A stretch of DNA of 64,000 bases from Candidatus Tokpelaia hoelldoblerii (GCA_002005325.1 CP017315.1:992001-1056000), one strand, 5' to 3'; shown: positions 51,200-60,604, counted from the first letter of the stretch. Program-made: numbers and translations. Notes: generated by a model from the sequence alone, not told the origin.

Positions 51200-51427
51200 A
51201 TGTCCAGGTCAAAAAATAAATATCTCTTACTCTCGGCAGCCGGATCTGTTCTCTCCGGAAGCCGGATATTCATGCCTGCACTGGGTGTGCCGGAAAAAAT
51301 ATTTTTTGCGGCCATATCCCTCATATTTTTGCTGATTGGCGGCCTCATAATGTTTGCAGCTGCAACACCCAAAAAAACCGTCCCCGTCCCCGTTCGTAAA
51401 AGCGGCAGGCAAAACCGGAATATCTAG
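51200..51427 (+). CDS. Possible small membrane protein
   Basis: 75-residue frame with a basic N-terminus and a hydrophobic stretch (about residues 28-54, GVPEKIFFAAISLIFLLIGG then LIMFAAA), ending in a basic tail. The best ribosome site (AAGAGG, 51167-51172) is better spaced for an overlapping ATG at 51180 in another frame, which would give a 51-residue cysteine-containing peptide. The membrane-like frame is the more protein-like of the two. It lies in an otherwise AT-rich region ahead of the glycosyltransferase. Confidence 0.35.
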   Translation: MSRSKNKYLLLSAAGSVLSGSRIFMPALGVPEKIFFAAISLIFLLIGGLIMFAAATPKKTVPVPVRKSGRQNRNI

Positions 51428-51479
51428 TCTTCAATCACCAGTGCCCCGAAAGACGGCCAAACCCCATGCGGAGTGTTTT

Positions 51480-52517
51480 ATGAAACCGATCGGCATTTAT
51501 ATTGATCACCTCGGAGACGGTAACAAAAGCCGTGCAATTGCCATTGCCCGGCAGGCCCCCAACCACTTCACCCTGATCGGCTCGGGCCTGACCGGCAAAA
51601 GCGCGGCCCTCAGCGTGCTGGAACTGCCTGATGACCAGCCGCAGGCCGCGCAACACGATGCAGCCAATGACAATCTGGCAAGCACACGCCGCCGTACACG
51701 CATGATCAGCGACTGGATTGAAGCCGCCGAACCGGCGCTTCTGCTTGTCGATGTTTCCCTGCAGGTTGCCGCCCTTGCCCGCCTGACCGCAACACCGACC
51801 GCCTATGTGCGCCTTTCCGTCAAGCGTGATGACCAGCCGCATCTGGAGGCTTTTCATGCAGCCGAAGCGGTTTTATGTCCTTATCACCGCGTGCTGGAAG
51901 CAGAAACAACGCCGCAATGGCTGCGTGACCGCTCGCACTACTTTCCCGGCCTGACCCCCGATATCACCCCGAACCGCAGCGCTGATAAAAGACTGCTTGT
52001 CGTCCGTGACAGGCAGTTCAAAACCTTAAGCGCCGGCCAGCTGCTTTCTCTGGCCCGCGCCCTGCCGGACTGGCGCATTGATGTCATCGGTGGCCACCAG
52101 TCGGAGGCAGCCCGGGCCGCCAATCTCTATTTCCATGGCTGGATAGACCATCCGGCGCATTTCGTCGCCGAATCAACCATTGTCATGGGAACTGCCGGTG
52201 ACGGGCTGATTGCCGCGGTTTCTGCTGCCGGCAAGCCGTTTATCTGCCTGCCGCAGGCCGACCCTTTCGGCGGGCAGTTTGAAAAAGCCACCCGTCTGGA
52301 AGCGCTTAACGCCGCAACCGTGTGCAGACGCTGGCCGCAGAACTGGAAAAAAACCATCGCTGCAACCCTGAAACGGGGGGAAGCCATGGCAGCGCTTCAT
52401 GATAATGCCGGCGCGGCGCGTGCCGCGGAACTTCTGCTTGATATCGCCTACAGCGCCAGGCGCCCCGCCGCTTTCTGGTCTGTTCAGGGCAATCCGTTGC
52501 GATTCGCCAGAGGTTGA
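51480..52517 (+). CDS. MurG-like (GT-B) glycosyltransferase, unassigned
   Basis: 345 aa from the ATG at 51480 (MKPIGIYIDHLGDGNKSRAI), with GGAG upstream; an open extension to 51354 has no start signal. The N-terminal half has the HLGDGNKSRAIAIARQAP opening of GT28-type transferases, and the C-terminal half shows a MurG-like donor-binding region (GDGLIAAVSAAGKPFICLPQ, about 241-260, then ADPFGGQFEKATRLEAL). No membrane segment. The substrate is unknown; peptidoglycan MurG itself is normally elsewhere, so a separate glycolipid or glycosylation role is likely. Confidence 0.75.
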   Translation: MKPIGIYIDHLGDGNKSRAIAIARQAPNHFTLIGSGLTGKSAALSVLELPDDQPQAAQHDAANDNLASTRRRTRMISDWIEAAEPALLLVDVSLQVAALARLTATPTAYVRLSVKRDDQPHLEAFHAAEAVLCPYHRVLEAETTPQWLRDRSHYFPGLTPDITPNRSADKRLLVVRDRQFKTLSAGQLLSLARALPDWRIDVIGGHQSEAARAANLYFHGWIDHPAHFVAESTIVMGTAGDGLIAAVSAAGKPFICLPQADPFGGQFEKATRLEALNAATVCRRWPQNWKKTIAATLKRGEAMAALHDNAGAARAAELLLDIAYSARRPAAFWSVQGNPLRFARG

Positions 52518-52535
52518 GCTTACCCTTGCTGAAGC

Positions 52536-52589
52536 AAAAATATCAGGCCGCCTTTTCAGTTTTTCCTGAAAAGGCGGCCTGATATTTTT
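52536..52589 (+). terminator. Very strong terminator after the glycosyltransferase
   Basis: A 24-bp perfect stem (52536-52559 with 52566-52589) with core CAGGCCGCCTTTTCAG is followed by a T-run. It separates the MurG-like gene from secDF. Confidence 0.95.
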
Positions 52590-52787
52590 TATATTATGCC
52601 TTCTTAAACGGAAAACCCGCGCCATTTTTGCTGAAAAATTCCCGCAACAGCAATATATTCAAAAAAAATTGTCAAATCTGTGCATTTTCCTTGTTCCTGC
52701 CACATGGCGCAGGTAAACAGAAACATGGCATTTTTAAAATGCACAAACTGCCGGTCCGGCTGATTGTGATAAAATCGGAAAAATTTG

Positions 52788-55304
52788 ATGCATACACCCC
52801 GTTGGCTTGTTGGTCTTTACAGTATTGTTCTCGTCATCGGCACACTTGTTGCCCTGCCCAATTTTCTCCCTAGGTCAACAATGGAGAAATTGCCCGCCTG
52901 GATGGATACGAGCGTAACGCTGGGGCTTGATCTGCGCGGCGGTTCAGAGCTTGTCCTGCAGGTTGACAGCGAAGCCATGAAACATGAGCGCCTGAACACC
53001 CTGCGCGACAATGTCCGGCAAAAATTGCAGGATCTTCAGATACAGGCGACACGTTCAGGTATTTCCGACGATACAGTTGTGGTGATTGTTCCCGACGTGG
53101 CGCAGCGGCAGAAAGCGCTTGCAGCGATAAAGGAGATGGTCAACCAGATCACAAGAGGTTATTCCAGCACGGCTGACCTTGCCATCACCGAGCAGGATGG
53201 AAAAATCCTTCTCACCATCCCGCAGGAAGCGCTTGATGCTCTTGTCAGTGACGCGGTTGAGCGCAGTATCGAAATTATCGGCAACCGTATCAACAGATAT
53301 GGCGTGACTGAACCATCAGTCCAGCGGGTGCAGGCCGACCGGATTCAGGTACAGCTTCCCGGGGTGCAGGATCCGGCACAGGTGCGCGCGCTGCTCGGCA
53401 AAACCGCCAAGATGACATTCCGCCTTGTTTATGATGGCGACCGCGGTAACCTGCCTGATAATGTGCACGAGCTCAGGCAGATGGACAGAACCCAGCCTCC
53501 CCTGCCGATTGAAGACAGGGTTCTGCTTGACGGTTCGGAACTTGACCGCGCCGAAGTTGCTCAGGACCAGCTTGGCGGAAATGTCATCAGTTTCCGCCTG
53601 AAAGCCCATGGCACAAAGGAATTTGCCGCCATCACCCGCGAATACAGAGGGCGGGCGCTTGCCATTATTCTTGATGATGAAATTCTGATGGCGCCAACGA
53701 TTCAAGCTGTTATCCCTGACGGGCAAGGGCAGATCAGCATGAGCCGCGACACCCCGGCAAGCGAAATCAGAACCAGTGCCGTGCTGTTGCAGGCAGGTTC
53801 ATTGCCGGCACAGCTCACCGTTATTCAGGAACGCACCGTCGGCCCTGACCTTGGCGCAGACGCCATTAAAATGGGGCTTTATACCGGTATTATCGGTTTT
53901 ATTCTGGTTGCGGTGTTTATTTTCCTGCTTTACGGCTTCTGGGGGCTTATTGCCGATATCGCGCTGTTGCTGCACACCCTGCTGACATTTGCCGCGCTTT
54001 CGCTCATTCAAGCTACCCTGACATTACCCGGTATTGCCGGTATTATTCTCGGTATCGGTATTGCGGTTGACGCCAATATCCTGATTAACGAGCGTATCCG
54101 CGAGGAAACCGACAAGGGCATGGGGGCGCTGGCCGCCCTTGACCGTGGCTTTAAACATGCTTTCCACACCATTGTCGATGCCAATGTCACGGCTGTTATC
54201 GCTACGATTCTGCTTTACTTTTTCGGCACCGGCCCCATCAAGGGCTTTGCGCTCACGATGATGCTCGGCATTATCATTTCAATGTTTACCGACATCACAA
54301 TCGTGCGCATTATCATGCACTGGGCTGTCCGTCGCTGGAAAATTAAAACGCTGAATATTCATTCCTTCTTCAGCTTTATGCCGCAGCACACCAGTTTCCG
54401 CTTTATGAATGCCCGTTATATCGGCATCGGCATGTCGGTTGTCCTGTCTATCGGCGCGCTGGCGCTGTTCTTCAAGCCGGGGCTGAATTACGGCCTTGAC
54501 TTCAAGGGCGGCATCCAGATCGAGGTTTCCAACAAGGAACCGCTTGATATTGAAAAAATGCGGGCAGCTCTCGGTACCCTTGATATCGGCGAAATCGTCC
54601 TGCAAAATGTCGGCGGCGATGGCGGCATTATGGTGCGTGTCCAGCAGCAGGAAGGCGGCGAAGAGCAACAGACAGTCGCGCTTGAACGCATTAAACAGAA
54701 GGTCATGGAAATTTATCCTGAAGCGCAAATTCCGCAGGTGGAAGTGATCGGTTCCAAGATTTCCAATGAACTGGCGCAAAAGGGCCTTTATGCTGTTATT
54801 CTCGCCACTCTGGCGATGTCAATTTATATCTGGTGGCGGTTTGAATGGTATTTCGCCATTGGCGCCATGGCGACGCTTATTCTCGACACAACCAAAATGA
54901 TCGGTATTTTTGTGTTGTTCCAGTTTGATTTCAACCTGACGGCCATTGCCGCATTGATGACGATTGTCGGCTATTCCATCAACGACAAGGTGGTGGTTTA
55001 TGACCGCATGCGGGAAAACCTGCGACTGTTCAGAAAAACATCGCTGCGCGAGATTATCGATATGTCGATCAATCAGGTTCTGATCCGCTGTATCTTCACC
55101 TCGACAACAACAGTTCTCGCCATGTTGCCGATGGCGATCTGGGGCGGCAGCGCAGTGCACAATTTTGCCTTGCCGATTGTTATCGGCGTGGTTATCGCCA
55201 CGTCTTCCTCTATCTTTATCGCAGCCCCCATTCTGCTGTTTCTTGGCAACTGGTGGCAAATCCGCCGGAACAGAACAGCAGGAGAAGAGCGGACAACCGG
55301 ATAA
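52788..55304 (+). CDS. secDF: Fused protein translocase subunit SecDF
   Basis: Accessory Sec translocase that uses the proton gradient to complete protein export; 838 aa from the ATG at 52788 (a TTG at 52785 is also possible). SecD part: LGLDLRGGSELVLQV (about residues 44-58), IDPTGRSQPS-type periplasmic P1 domain, and helix block GIGIAVDANILINERIREE (about 420-438). SecF part begins near 520: GLNYGLDFKGGIQIEV, then TIVGYSINDKVVVYDRMREN (about 725-744). SecD and SecF are fused in one chain, as usual in Hyphomicrobiales. yajC is not adjacent here. Confidence 0.96.
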   Translation: MHTPRWLVGLYSIVLVIGTLVALPNFLPRSTMEKLPAWMDTSVTLGLDLRGGSELVLQVDSEAMKHERLNTLRDNVRQKLQDLQIQATRSGISDDTVVVIVPDVAQRQKALAAIKEMVNQITRGYSSTADLAITEQDGKILLTIPQEALDALVSDAVERSIEIIGNRINRYGVTEPSVQRVQADRIQVQLPGVQDPAQVRALLGKTAKMTFRLVYDGDRGNLPDNVHELRQMDRTQPPLPIEDRVLLDGSELDRAEVAQDQLGGNVISFRLKAHGTKEFAAITREYRGRALAIILDDEILMAPTIQAVIPDGQGQISMSRDTPASEIRTSAVLLQAGSLPAQLTVIQERTVGPDLGADAIKMGLYTGIIGFILVAVFIFLLYGFWGLIADIALLLHTLLTFAALSLIQATLTLPGIAGIILGIGIAVDANILINERIREETDKGMGALAALDRGFKHAFHTIVDANVTAVIATILLYFFGTGPIKGFALTMMLGIIISMFTDITIVRIIMHWAVRRWKIKTLNIHSFFSFMPQHTSFRFMNARYIGIGMSVVLSIGALALFFKPGLNYGLDFKGGIQIEVSNKEPLDIEKMRAALGTLDIGEIVLQNVGGDGGIMVRVQQQEGGEEQQTVALERIKQKVMEIYPEAQIPQVEVIGSKISNELAQKGLYAVILATLAMSIYIWWRFEWYFAIGAMATLILDTTKMIGIFVLFQFDFNLTAIAALMTIVGYSINDKVVVYDRMRENLRLFRKTSLREIIDMSINQVLIRCIFTSTTTVLAMLPMAIWGGSAVHNFALPIVIGVVIATSSSIFIAAPILLFLGNWWQIRRNRTAGEERTTG

Positions 55305-55373
55305 CACAATAAAGGCGCAGCAACAAAAATGGCTTTGTGAAAGGTCAACCTCAAAGAAAGGATACAGGACAAG

Positions 55374-57161
55374 ATGGCACATGACACTCCCCTTATTACA
55401 GCAATTGTCATGGGGCTCTGTCTTGCCTTTTTGTTTGGTGCGATTGCCAACCGCCTGCGCATTTCTCCGCTTGTCGGCTATCTTCTGGCCGGGGTTGTTG
55501 TCGGCCCCAATACGCCCGGCTTCTATGCCGATTCCGCCCTGACCGAGCAACTGGCCGAAATCGGCGTTATCCTGCTGATGTTCGGTGTGGGCCTGCATTT
55601 TTCCATGAAAGACCTGCTTTCTGTCAAAAAAATTGCCGTCCCCGGTGCCATCGCGCAGATTGCGGCGGCAACCCTGCTTGGCATGGGCTTCGGCCTTGTC
55701 ATGGGCTGGGGGGTGCAGGGCGGCTTTGTCTTCGGTCTGGCGCTGTCAACCGCCAGTACGGTTGTGTTGCTGCGCGCCATGCAGGAACGCCGCCTGATAG
55801 AAACTGAACGCGGACGCATTGCCGTCGGCTGGCTGATTGTTGAAGATATGGCCATGGTGCTGGCGCTGGTACTGCTGCCGGCCCTTGCTCCCGTGCCGGA
55901 AACAGCAGCCACGGCAGACCCCGCTACTTCCTGGCTGAACCTTGGCCTTGGCGGCATGATTGCCCTGACAATCGCCAAAGTTGCGCTGTTTGTTGCCGTT
56001 ATGATGGTTTTTGGCCGGCGGGTTATTCCGTGGCTGCTGAAAATCATCGCCCAGACCGGTTCGCGCGAATTGTTCAGCCTTGCGGTACTGGCAATTGCGC
56101 TCGGAGTTGCTTTTGGCGCTTCGCATCTGTTTGGCGTATCATTAGCGCTGGGTGCGTTCTTTGCCGGTATGATCATGAGCGAATCAGAGCTGAGCCAACG
56201 CGCAGCAGAAGAGACCCTGCCCTTGCGGGACGCGTTCGCAGTGCTGTTTTTTGTTTCCGTCGGGATGTTGTTCAACCCGCAGAAACTGCTGACGGATTTT
56301 GTGCCGCTTTTTATCACGCTGGTGATTATCATTATCGGTAAATCAGCAGTCGCTTTTTTCATTGTCCGTGCTTTCCGCCATCCGGCCGGCACAGCCTTGA
56401 CCATTTCAGCCAGTCTGGCGCAAATTGGCGAATTCTCCTTTATCCTCGCCAATCTCGGCCATCAATATCACATGATCAATGACAACGCCCGTGATCTCAT
56501 TCTCGGCGGGGCTATTCTGTCTATCCTGCTCAACCCGCTGGTATTTTCCCTTGCCGCCAAACTGAAAACCAGGTTTGAACGCCCTGTGCAGGATGATAAA
56601 ACCGGAGAAACGGTTATTGAGGTCTCTGCGCAGGAGCCGGAGGATGAAGAAATCAGCAGCAGCCAGCGCGGGCATATCGTTCTGGCCGGTTATGGCAGAA
56701 TCGGCCAGCATATCGCCGCGGCTTTAAAAAGAGATGCCCTGCCGGTTGTGATTATTGAAGAAACAATGCGTTGTGTTGACAAGGCCCGGGAAGAGGGTTT
56801 TGAAACCATTCTCGGCAATGCCGGAGAAGATGGCCGGCTGGCCGCAGCCAATATCACGGCAGCCCGTATATTTGTTGCAGCGTTTGAAAATGCATTTGAA
56901 GCCGGACGGGCCGTCAGCCTTGCCAGGAAAAGCAACAGCTCACTGTTGATTATCACACACGCGCCATCGGACTCTGAAAGCCGGTACTTATCCGATCTCG
57001 GCGCGAACATTGTTGTGACAGACGAACAGGAAATTGCTCATGGCATGATTGGGCAATTGCTCAGGCACAGCAGCCTTGCCGAGCGGAAAAACGCACCGCT
57101 TCTGCCTTTTCTGCCACCACAGGCTGATAATCCGAATTCTGAAAAGCCGGAGCAGCAATGA
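55374..57161 (+). CDS. ybaL: YbaL/KefB-like cation:proton antiporter with TrkA-N domain
   Basis: CPA2-family monovalent cation/proton antiporter of the inner membrane; 595 aa. About twelve helices occupy residues 5-390 (GYLLAGVVVGPNTPG, TASTVVLLRAMQER, SVGMLFNPQKLL). A C-terminal RCK/TrkA-N domain (about 425-560) starts HIVLAGYGRIGQHIAAALKR and is expected to bind nucleotide and gate transport. The size and the separate regulatory domain match YbaL. Its stop overlaps the next gene's ATG by 4 nt. Confidence 0.92.
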   Translation: MAHDTPLITAIVMGLCLAFLFGAIANRLRISPLVGYLLAGVVVGPNTPGFYADSALTEQLAEIGVILLMFGVGLHFSMKDLLSVKKIAVPGAIAQIAAATLLGMGFGLVMGWGVQGGFVFGLALSTASTVVLLRAMQERRLIETERGRIAVGWLIVEDMAMVLALVLLPALAPVPETAATADPATSWLNLGLGGMIALTIAKVALFVAVMMVFGRRVIPWLLKIIAQTGSRELFSLAVLAIALGVAFGASHLFGVSLALGAFFAGMIMSESELSQRAAEETLPLRDAFAVLFFVSVGMLFNPQKLLTDFVPLFITLVIIIIGKSAVAFFIVRAFRHPAGTALTISASLAQIGEFSFILANLGHQYHMINDNARDLILGGAILSILLNPLVFSLAAKLKTRFERPVQDDKTGETVIEVSAQEPEDEEISSSQRGHIVLAGYGRIGQHIAAALKRDALPVVIIEETMRCVDKAREEGFETILGNAGEDGRLAAANITAARIFVAAFENAFEAGRAVSLARKSNSSLLIITHAPSDSESRYLSDLGANIVVTDEQEIAHGMIGQLLRHSSLAERKNAPLLPFLPPQADNPNSEKPEQQ

Positions 57162-58147
57162 CAAAATATAAGAAATACATCGGCTCATTGATCGGCGTTA
57201 TCGTTATGGTGGCCGCCTGCTACTTTCTTTATCGAAATCTTTCCAGGATTTCGCTTGCCGATATTATAGCCAGCATATCACGGGTGAGTAACTCACAATG
57301 GGGAATGGCAGCTTTTTTTGCCCTGCTCGCCTATATTGCTCTTGCTGAATATGACCGCATAGCCCTTTCATATCTGGGTAAAAAACTGTCATGGGTTTAT
57401 ATCACCCTTTGCTCTTTCACCACCTATGCCCTTTCACATAATATCGGCGCTTCGGTATTTTCCGGCGCCGTGGTGCGCTATCGTGCTTATAGCCGCAAGG
57501 GATTAAGCAACCCTGAAATCGCCGTTCTGGTAGGCTTGTGTTCATTCACCTTCCTTCTCGGTGTTTTGCTGCTCACCAGCCTTGTTTTGATCGTCCGGCC
57601 GGATATTATCCATCGGATTCCCTTGAAATATGACATACCGGAAGGTCTGGCGATTTTCATCGGCTGCATCATATCAGGTTTTATCGCTCTTTATGTGATT
57701 GGCAGCATAAAGGGAATGAAACCTTTAAAAATCGGCTCGAAATTTCAGCTTACCTATCCCAGGCCCGGCATTGTTATCCAGCAGCTGATTATCGGCCCGC
57801 TGGAACTTCTGGGGGCGGCGGGCATTATCTATGCTGTGCTGCCGGAAGCTGGAAATCCGGGTTTTCTCATTGTGCTTGGCGTATTTCTGGCTTCTTTCTC
57901 CGCAACCCTGGTCCTTAATGCGCCCGCCGGCGGCCTCGGTGTGCTGGAACTTGTCTTCACAACCGGCATGGCCGGCATGAAGGAAGCAGATGTCATTGCC
58001 GCGCTGATTGTCTTCCGCCTGCTATATCTGATTATCCCGCTGATCATCTCGCTGTTTATTGTCGGTATTTTTGAAGCCAGCCAATGGCGGAAACCCAAAA
58101 TAAAAAATCACCAGGTATCTCCGACAACGGACAATCATATAAGCTGA
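57158..58147 (+). CDS. YbhN-like UPF0104 (LPG flippase-domain) membrane protein
   Basis: Polytopic inner-membrane protein of the UPF0104/lysylphosphatidylglycerol synthase transmembrane family; 329 aa, about eight helices. Hallmarks are the SHNIGASVFSGAVVRYRAYSR block (about residues 89-109) and NAPAGGLGVLELVFTTGM (about 252-269). No synthetase domain is present. It is coupled to the antiporter gene by a 4-nt ATGA overlap. Transport of a lipid is suggested for the family but not shown. Confidence 0.88.
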   Translation: MTKYKKYIGSLIGVIVMVAACYFLYRNLSRISLADIIASISRVSNSQWGMAAFFALLAYIALAEYDRIALSYLGKKLSWVYITLCSFTTYALSHNIGASVFSGAVVRYRAYSRKGLSNPEIAVLVGLCSFTFLLGVLLLTSLVLIVRPDIIHRIPLKYDIPEGLAIFIGCIISGFIALYVIGSIKGMKPLKIGSKFQLTYPRPGIVIQQLIIGPLELLGAAGIIYAVLPEAGNPGFLIVLGVFLASFSATLVLNAPAGGLGVLELVFTTGMAGMKEADVIAALIVFRLLYLIIPLIISLFIVGIFEASQWRKPKIKNHQVSPTTDNHIS

Positions 58148-58291
58148 TATCAACGGGCTTTTTCTGCTCTCTGTTTATTGCCTGGCAAGCCATCGGCAGA
58201 TTATGACATGAACACCATTTTGCGTTCCGTTACAGTACATGTTCCTCCTGTCACACTTGAATCACCGTTCATTATACAATATCTAACAGGC

Positions 58292-58840
58292 ATGAAAGCA
58301 AATGAACTCGATATCCTCATCATCCCCGGCTATACCGGCGCGGATGGACACCATTGGCAAACCCGCTGGGAGAGCAGACTGTCAACAGCCCGACGCGTTG
58401 AACAGGCCGAATGGTCAAAGCCGGTGCGGGAGGACTGGGTGAAACGTGTCGTCCAGGCGGCAGAACAGGCAGAAAAGCCGATTGTGCTTGTCGCTCATTC
58501 GCTCGGGGTACCGACAGCGCTTCACGCGCTGCCTCATATCAGGCACAAGGTCAAGGGCGCTTTCCTTGTTGCGCCGCCGGATGTGGCCAATCCTGACATC
58601 CGCCCCAAACATTTGATGACATTCGGCCCTTACCCGCGAGAGCGGCTGCCGTTCCCTTCGGTTGTCATCGCCAGCCGCACCGATGACTTTTGTGATTTTG
58701 CCGTCGCAGAAGAATTGGCGAAAGACTGGGGCTCGCTGTTTCTTGACGCCGGTGAAGCCGGCCATATCAATTCGAAATCCGGCCATGGCCCATGGCCGGA
58801 AGGGTTGATGGTTTTTGCACAGTTTCTCGGCAAATTATAA
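58292..58840 (+). CDS. RBBP9/YdeN-family alpha/beta hydrolase
   Basis: Small serine hydrolase, 182 aa from the ATG at 58292 (MKANELDILIIPGYTG); a TTG at 58178 would add 38 residues that show no family similarity. Oxyanion/HG region IIPGYTGADGHHWQTRWE, nucleophile elbow LVAHSLGVPTAL (Ser about residue 72), acid near TDDFCDF, and catalytic His region EAGHINSKSGHGPWPEG (about 155-171). Physiological substrate unknown. A hairpin covers its stop codon. Confidence 0.88.
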   Translation: MKANELDILIIPGYTGADGHHWQTRWESRLSTARRVEQAEWSKPVREDWVKRVVQAAEQAEKPIVLVAHSLGVPTALHALPHIRHKVKGAFLVAPPDVANPDIRPKHLMTFGPYPRERLPFPSVVIASRTDDFCDFAVAEELAKDWGSLFLDAGEAGHINSKSGHGPWPEGLMVFAQFLGKL

Positions 58841-58863
58841 CCGGACGGCTTGTCCGGTTATAA
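58835..58863. terminator. Hairpin terminator, hydrolase / amidohydrolase
   Basis: A 12-bp stem, TTATAACCGGAC (58835-58846) with GTCCGGTTATAA (58852-58863) and a 5-nt loop, begins within the hydrolase stop region. It lies between convergent genes. T-runs are poor on both sides. Confidence 0.6.
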
Positions 58864-58879
58864 CACTATTGAAAAACGG

Positions 58880-60244
58880 CTAAAGCGTCCAGACAGAAGG
58901 CTTGCCCTGCTTTATGACAGCTTTTGCCGGATTGCGCCTGGCAATCAATTCAGCCGAACAGGACGCTGTTGTCAGTGTGATATTGGCCTTGTCACCGGCT
59001 TTCGGCCAGACCTGATTGCCCTTGTCATCAAGCGGCATTATACCGTCACGGGTGATATGCTTCAGGGTGCGGTTCAGGCTGTATTCATCATCCCAACCCT
59101 GCCATTGCCCCATAACACTGGCGCGTTCCAAAATACTGCCCGTGCCATAAGGCGACCACAAATCATTGATGCAATCTGTTCCAAGCTGCATTTTGATATT
59201 GTGCTTTGCCAGGGCTTCCGGCGGCGGCATGACAGCACCGACAGAAATGGCTGAATTTACGCTCATGCCCACAGAACGCATCTGCGCCAGCAAATCATCA
59301 AGTGCCGCGCCTTCCAGATGTCCCAGACAGAAAGCATGGCTGATAGCAACCCGGTTATGCCATTTTGCATCTTCAGCAAGCTTTGCCAGATAACGGGCTG
59401 CCCTTGCACCAACCTCACCGCCATTATGCAAATGAATGTCAATGGGCGCATCATTTTTTACCGCGATTTCCATCGTTGTATTCAGCGAGCGTTCCATATC
59501 ACCGTCAATGGTTTCCGGATCAACGCCGCCAACCAGGGAACAACCATTTTTCAATGCCTGATCCATCAATTTGTCAGCGCCATTGCCCAGAATGCCATGC
59601 TGGGGAAAGGCGACCATTTCAAAATCAACCTTGTCGCTTTTGTCATGAAGCGCTTCCAGCACTTTTTCAACATTTTGCAGCTTGATAACCGGATCAACAT
59701 TGCACTGCACCCGCAGATAGGACGTGCCATAGCCGGTAATCAGATCAATCAGCGCCCTGGCCTTTTCAGGCGTGCCTTCAACCATGGAAGGCAGCAGCTG
59801 TTCTTCCTGCCGGATACGGTCACGCACGCTTGAAGCTTGTGCCGTAGCCTTCCACGGGCCGCCATAAAAGCCCTTGTCCAGATGCACGTGCATATCAGCA
59901 AAAGAAGGTACAGCCAACAAACCGCCCATATCGTATTTTGCCACCCCGTCATCAGCCGGCAGAGTATCGGCAATACGTTCAATCACATCCTTGTTGATCA
60001 AAAGATGGGCTGTTGTGGTCCTTGTCGCTGTAACCTGATTTTGCCTGTCATACTCAAAGCCGCTTTCAAGCCTGACATTCGTCAGCCAGTAACGCTCCGC
60101 AGACGGCATCTGACTATGTTTTTTTCCCGCTTCAGGTTCTGAAGCGGCTTGCGCATAGACCCCCGAAGTTCCCATTGCAGCGGTCGCAACCAGTGTTCCC
60201 TTTAATATGTTGCGCCTGTTTGTCTGCAATCCTGTATCACTCAT
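58880..60244 (-). CDS. Tat-exported cytosine-deaminase-like amidohydrolase
   Basis: Metal-dependent amidohydrolase of the cytosine/creatinine deaminase group, 454 aa. The N-terminus carries a twin-arginine signal, TNRRNILKGTLVATAAMG (R10-R11), with cleavage near YAQA, so the enzyme is predicted periplasmic. This is unusual, since CodA-type deaminases are cytosolic. Metal/active-site motifs are MHVHLDKGF (H119, H121), IHLHNGGEVG, ISHAFCLGHL and LGTDCINDLWSP. The substrate could be a cyclic amide/aminopyrimidine but cannot be fixed. It is the only clearly intact gene of a locus that otherwise looks decayed; a second copy of its start region lies upstream. Confidence 0.87.
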   Translation of the reverse strand: MSDTGLQTNRRNILKGTLVATAAMGTSGVYAQAASEPEAGKKHSQMPSAERYWLTNVRLESGFEYDRQNQVTATRTTTAHLLINKDVIERIADTLPADDGVAKYDMGGLLAVPSFADMHVHLDKGFYGGPWKATAQASSVRDRIRQEEQLLPSMVEGTPEKARALIDLITGYGTSYLRVQCNVDPVIKLQNVEKVLEALHDKSDKVDFEMVAFPQHGILGNGADKLMDQALKNGCSLVGGVDPETIDGDMERSLNTTMEIAVKNDAPIDIHLHNGGEVGARAARYLAKLAEDAKWHNRVAISHAFCLGHLEGAALDDLLAQMRSVGMSVNSAISVGAVMPPPEALAKHNIKMQLGTDCINDLWSPYGTGSILERASVMGQWQGWDDEYSLNRTLKHITRDGIMPLDDKGNQVWPKAGDKANITLTTASCSAELIARRNPAKAVIKQGKPSVWTL

Positions 60245-60276
60245 AATATTTCTCCTGTTTTAAAACCAGAGAATAA
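60211..60276. repeat. Duplicated start/leader segment, copy A
   Basis: Contains the amidohydrolase start codon, its first codons and its ribosome site (minus strand). It matches copy B at 60311-60376, exactly 100 bp away, with about 80-85% identity by eye. Confidence 0.8.
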
Positions 60277-60310
60277 TTTGTGGCACCAGGCACATTCCGT
60301 CTAGTATGAA

Positions 60311-60376
60311 GCGCTAGTTTGTGTGCAATCCTGATATCACTCATAGTATTTCTCGGCCAGTAAAACCAGAGGATAA
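60311..60376. repeat. Duplicated start/leader segment, copy B
   Basis: Degenerate copy of 60211-60276. On the minus strand it retains an ATG and similar early codons (ATGAGTGATATCAGGATTGC versus ATGAGTGATACAGGATTGC), but the extra base shifts the frame and the twin-arginine codons are lost. Confidence 0.75.
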
Positions 60377-60497
60377 ACCGGCAAGGAGATTAGGGCGCCA
60401 GTGAAAGGATTTTTATCCAGATCCTCCAGAACAGCATCCAGTATGTGCTGCATAGTGCCCTTTCAGCACTCACAGCGAAGCCAGAGGCGCGCAGAGG

Positions 60498-60604
60498 ATC
60501 AATTGTCAATCCAGACAATCCAGAATAGCATGCACTGTCGGATGCATTCGGCACTTGCTGAACTCAGGTCGGAATCAACAGCAGGTTGGCTTATCAATTG
60601 TCAA
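60498..60604. repeat. 12-bp word repeated twice
   Basis: ATCAATTGTCAA occurs at 60498-60509 and again at 60593-60604, 95 bp apart in the same orientation (reverse strand reads TTGACAATTGAT, similar to a -35 element). Significance uncertain. Confidence 0.5.

Noticed and set aside
55523..56452. 309-codon frame antisense to the YbaL-like gene
   Set aside because: Shadow of a well-identified gene; serine/arginine/alanine-rich composition typical of antisense frames.
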